Shown: in pieces, positions 5,727 through 6,972 of the stretch | Numbering within the stretch: the first letter of the stretch is position 1 | Layout: every line of letters starts with the position of its first letter | Assembly: GCA_021845945.1 (NCBI GenBank) | Contig: JAJZRD010000204.1 | Coordinates: forward strand, 1 to 6,972 | Length of the DNA: 6,972 nucleotides | Source of the DNA: Chloroflexota bacterium | GTDB taxonomy: Bacteria > Chloroflexota > UBA6077 | Direction: 5' to 3' | The notes under the pieces: model-generated | Seen by the model: only the letters and a program-made list of their open reading frames with translations | Told to the model about the DNA's origin: nothing | Database searches by the model: none | Position numbers and translations under genes: made by a program

Positions 5727-6932
5727 CTACTGCACCCGCCGCCTCTCCAGTCGGGCATACTCCATCAGCGGGCTTCCGATCAGGGGCCGGGCGTAGTCCA
5801 GGAATGCCGGCGTCACGAAGTTGCCCTCGGCGTTGAGGAACCCCGCCGGCAGGGGCTTCACCGTGTTGGCTATCTCTACTAGAGGAGCGGAATCGGCGGT
5901 GCAGTGGTAGTGAGAGCCCTGTTCCCTCACCAGGATCACCATCTGGTCGCTACGCCCCTCCACAGCATACTGCACCGCCTTCTGTCCGACGAGGTAGGCC
6001 TCCTCCAGATCGGTGCTGGACGCCAGCGCCATGGACATCCGCTGGATGGTACCCGGCTTGTCGAACCTCGCCCGGAGCCCCAGCTCCCTGGCGACCAAGC
6101 GACAGAGGTAAGCGGCGGGACTCTCGTAGTAGCCGTGACCAAAAGGGTCCACGAAGTAAGGCTTCTCGCTCCCCACCACCTGCCCCTTCTCGTCCCGGAC
6201 TGTCTCCGTCAGCACCACCACCACGTAGCCCACCTCCCGGTGGACCGCTTTCACATCCTCCAGGAAACGCTCTTCGCTGAAAGCCACCTCGGGAACGTAG
6301 ATCAGGTGGGGTGCGTCCAGAAGGCTCTTCTTGCCCAGTGCGCCGGCGGCCGCGACCCATCCGGCATCACGGCCCATCACCTCGATGAGTTTCACCGGGT
6401 CGTACCTCTTCATGGCCTCGGTGTCGAGGCCCGCGTCCAGGGTGCTCTGAGCGACGAAGCGGGCGATGGAGCCGTACCCCGGGCAGTGGTCGGTGATTGG
6501 GAGATCGTTGTCTATGGTCTTTGGCACCGCTACGACACGGAGATCGTAACCCATATCCGCGGCAGCCATCGAGATCTTGTGGGAGGTGTCCGCGGAGTCG
6601 TTGCCCCCGATGTAGACGAAGTAGCGAACGTCCTGCTGGCGAAAGAGATGGACGATCCTCTCCAGATCACCTTCCTGGAGTCTGTAACGGCAGGAACCCA
6701 GGGCGGCCGAGGGGGTTTGCCTCAATCGTTGGATGGTCGACCTGCTCTCGGCTCCCAGGTCCACCAACTCGCCCCGCAGCAACCCCTCTACTCCGTGGAG
6801 GGTGCCCAGAACAGCTGGGATGGCCGTCTGCCGTAGAGCCTCCTCGATCACCCCCACCAGGCTGCTGTTAATCACGGCGGTGCATCCGCCCGATTGCCCC
6901 ACCAACAATTTCCCGCGCAGCGCTGTCGACAA
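5727..6932 (-). CDS. pfp: 6-phosphofructokinase, probably pyrophosphate-dependent
   Basis: This 401-residue protein phosphorylates fructose 6-phosphate to fructose 1,6-bisphosphate in glycolysis; PPi-linked forms are reversible. Motifs in order are GQSGGCTAVIN (12-22), GGNDS (109-113), PKTIDND (137-143) with catalytic D141 and D143, and EVMGRDAGW (184-192). E. coli ATP-PFK has G104 in GGDGS and G124 in PGTIDND. Here the matching residues are D112 and K138, the pattern known to block ATP and favour pyrophosphate. N111 replaces the usual Asp of the GGD motif. As I recall, GGNDS is shared by a clade of clostridial and other long PFKs, many annotated as PPi-dependent. The start is a TTG with a good Shine-Dalgarno. 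The frame stays open to the window edge, but LRGKLLVGQSGG is where the family normally begins. It is convergent with the NnrS-like gene. Phosphofructokinase is secure; donor choice is a motif-based prediction. Confidence 0.9.
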   Translation of the reverse strand: MSTALRGKLLVGQSGGCTAVINSSLVGVIEEALRQTAIPAVLGTLHGVEGLLRGELVDLGAESRSTIQRLRQTPSAALGSCRYRLQEGDLERIVHLFRQQDVRYFVYIGGNDSADTSHKISMAAADMGYDLRVVAVPKTIDNDLPITDHCPGYGSIARFVAQSTLDAGLDTEAMKRYDPVKLIEVMGRDAGWVAAAGALGKKSLLDAPHLIYVPEVAFSEERFLEDVKAVHREVGYVVVVLTETVRDEKGQVVGSEKPYFVDPFGHGYYESPAAYLCRLVARELGLRARFDKPGTIQRMSMALASSTDLEEAYLVGQKAVQYAVEGRSDQMVILVREQGSHYHCTADSAPLVEIANTVKPLPAGFLNAEGNFVTPAFLDYARPLIGSPLMEYARLERRRVQ

Positions 6933-6938
6933 TCCTGT

Positions 6939-6943
6939 CTCCC
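6939..6943 (-). promoter_or_regulatory. Shine-Dalgarno supporting a TTG start at 6932
   Basis: On the - strand, GGGAG lies 6 nt before the TTG at 6932-6930, within GGGGGAGACAGGATTG. It picks this start although the frame remains open upstream to the window edge. Confidence 0.6.
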
Positions 6944-6972
6944 CCAGCCTTTCCTTCCCCGGGATTAGCCAG

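Noticed and set aside
5904..6836. + strand open frame (310 codons) opposite the phosphofructokinase
   Set aside because: It is fully antisense to a gene with complete PFK motifs, and its translation is low-information with no domain.

Overview
The window is GC-rich, densely coded bacterial chromosome, mostly housekeeping genes, with TTG as well as ATG starts and short palindromic repeats between genes. The gene content and the GTAGGG-type and CCCCTTCCCC-type repeats fit a Chloroflexota-like bacterium, possibly from a metagenome. This is an impression from memory of similar loci, not a computed placement. I saw no rRNA, tRNA, CRISPR array, phage gene or transposase.

Left block (1-2597, + strand): a compact gene run consisting of a DUF2617-like protein cut by the window edge, a small secreted or membrane Gly/Ser-rich protein, a single-module DUF350 membrane protein, and a membrane-fused polyamine aminopropyltransferase (SpeE type, COG4262-like). 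The first three are nearly contiguous, with 3 bp gaps. A cruciform-like repeat (950-1027) lies between the DUF350 gene and speE. Together they look like the little-studied SpeE/DUF350/DUF2617 membrane-polyamine module known from actinobacteria and other phyla. This is the most system-like part of the window.

Middle block (2598-4517, - strand): a C-rich/G-rich palindromic repeat (2605-2687) fills the gap between convergent speE and mutM. Then come mutM (formamidopyrimidine-DNA glycosylase family, with an unusual damage-recognition loop) and prs (PRPP synthetase). The prs gene is upstream of mutM with 4 bp between them, so they probably form an operon.

Right block (4518-6972): a 90 bp divergent intergenic region leads to a + strand polytopic membrane protein resembling the NnrS/heme-copper family. 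Its reading frame breaks near the 3' end, and the natural C-terminus is readable in another frame up to 5712. Convergent to it on the - strand is a phosphofructokinase with pyrophosphate-type signature residues, starting at a TTG with a strong Shine-Dalgarno near the right edge.

prs and the phosphofructokinase belong to central carbon and nucleotide metabolism, mutM to base-excision repair. The left block is probably a membrane stress or polyamine module of unknown purpose.
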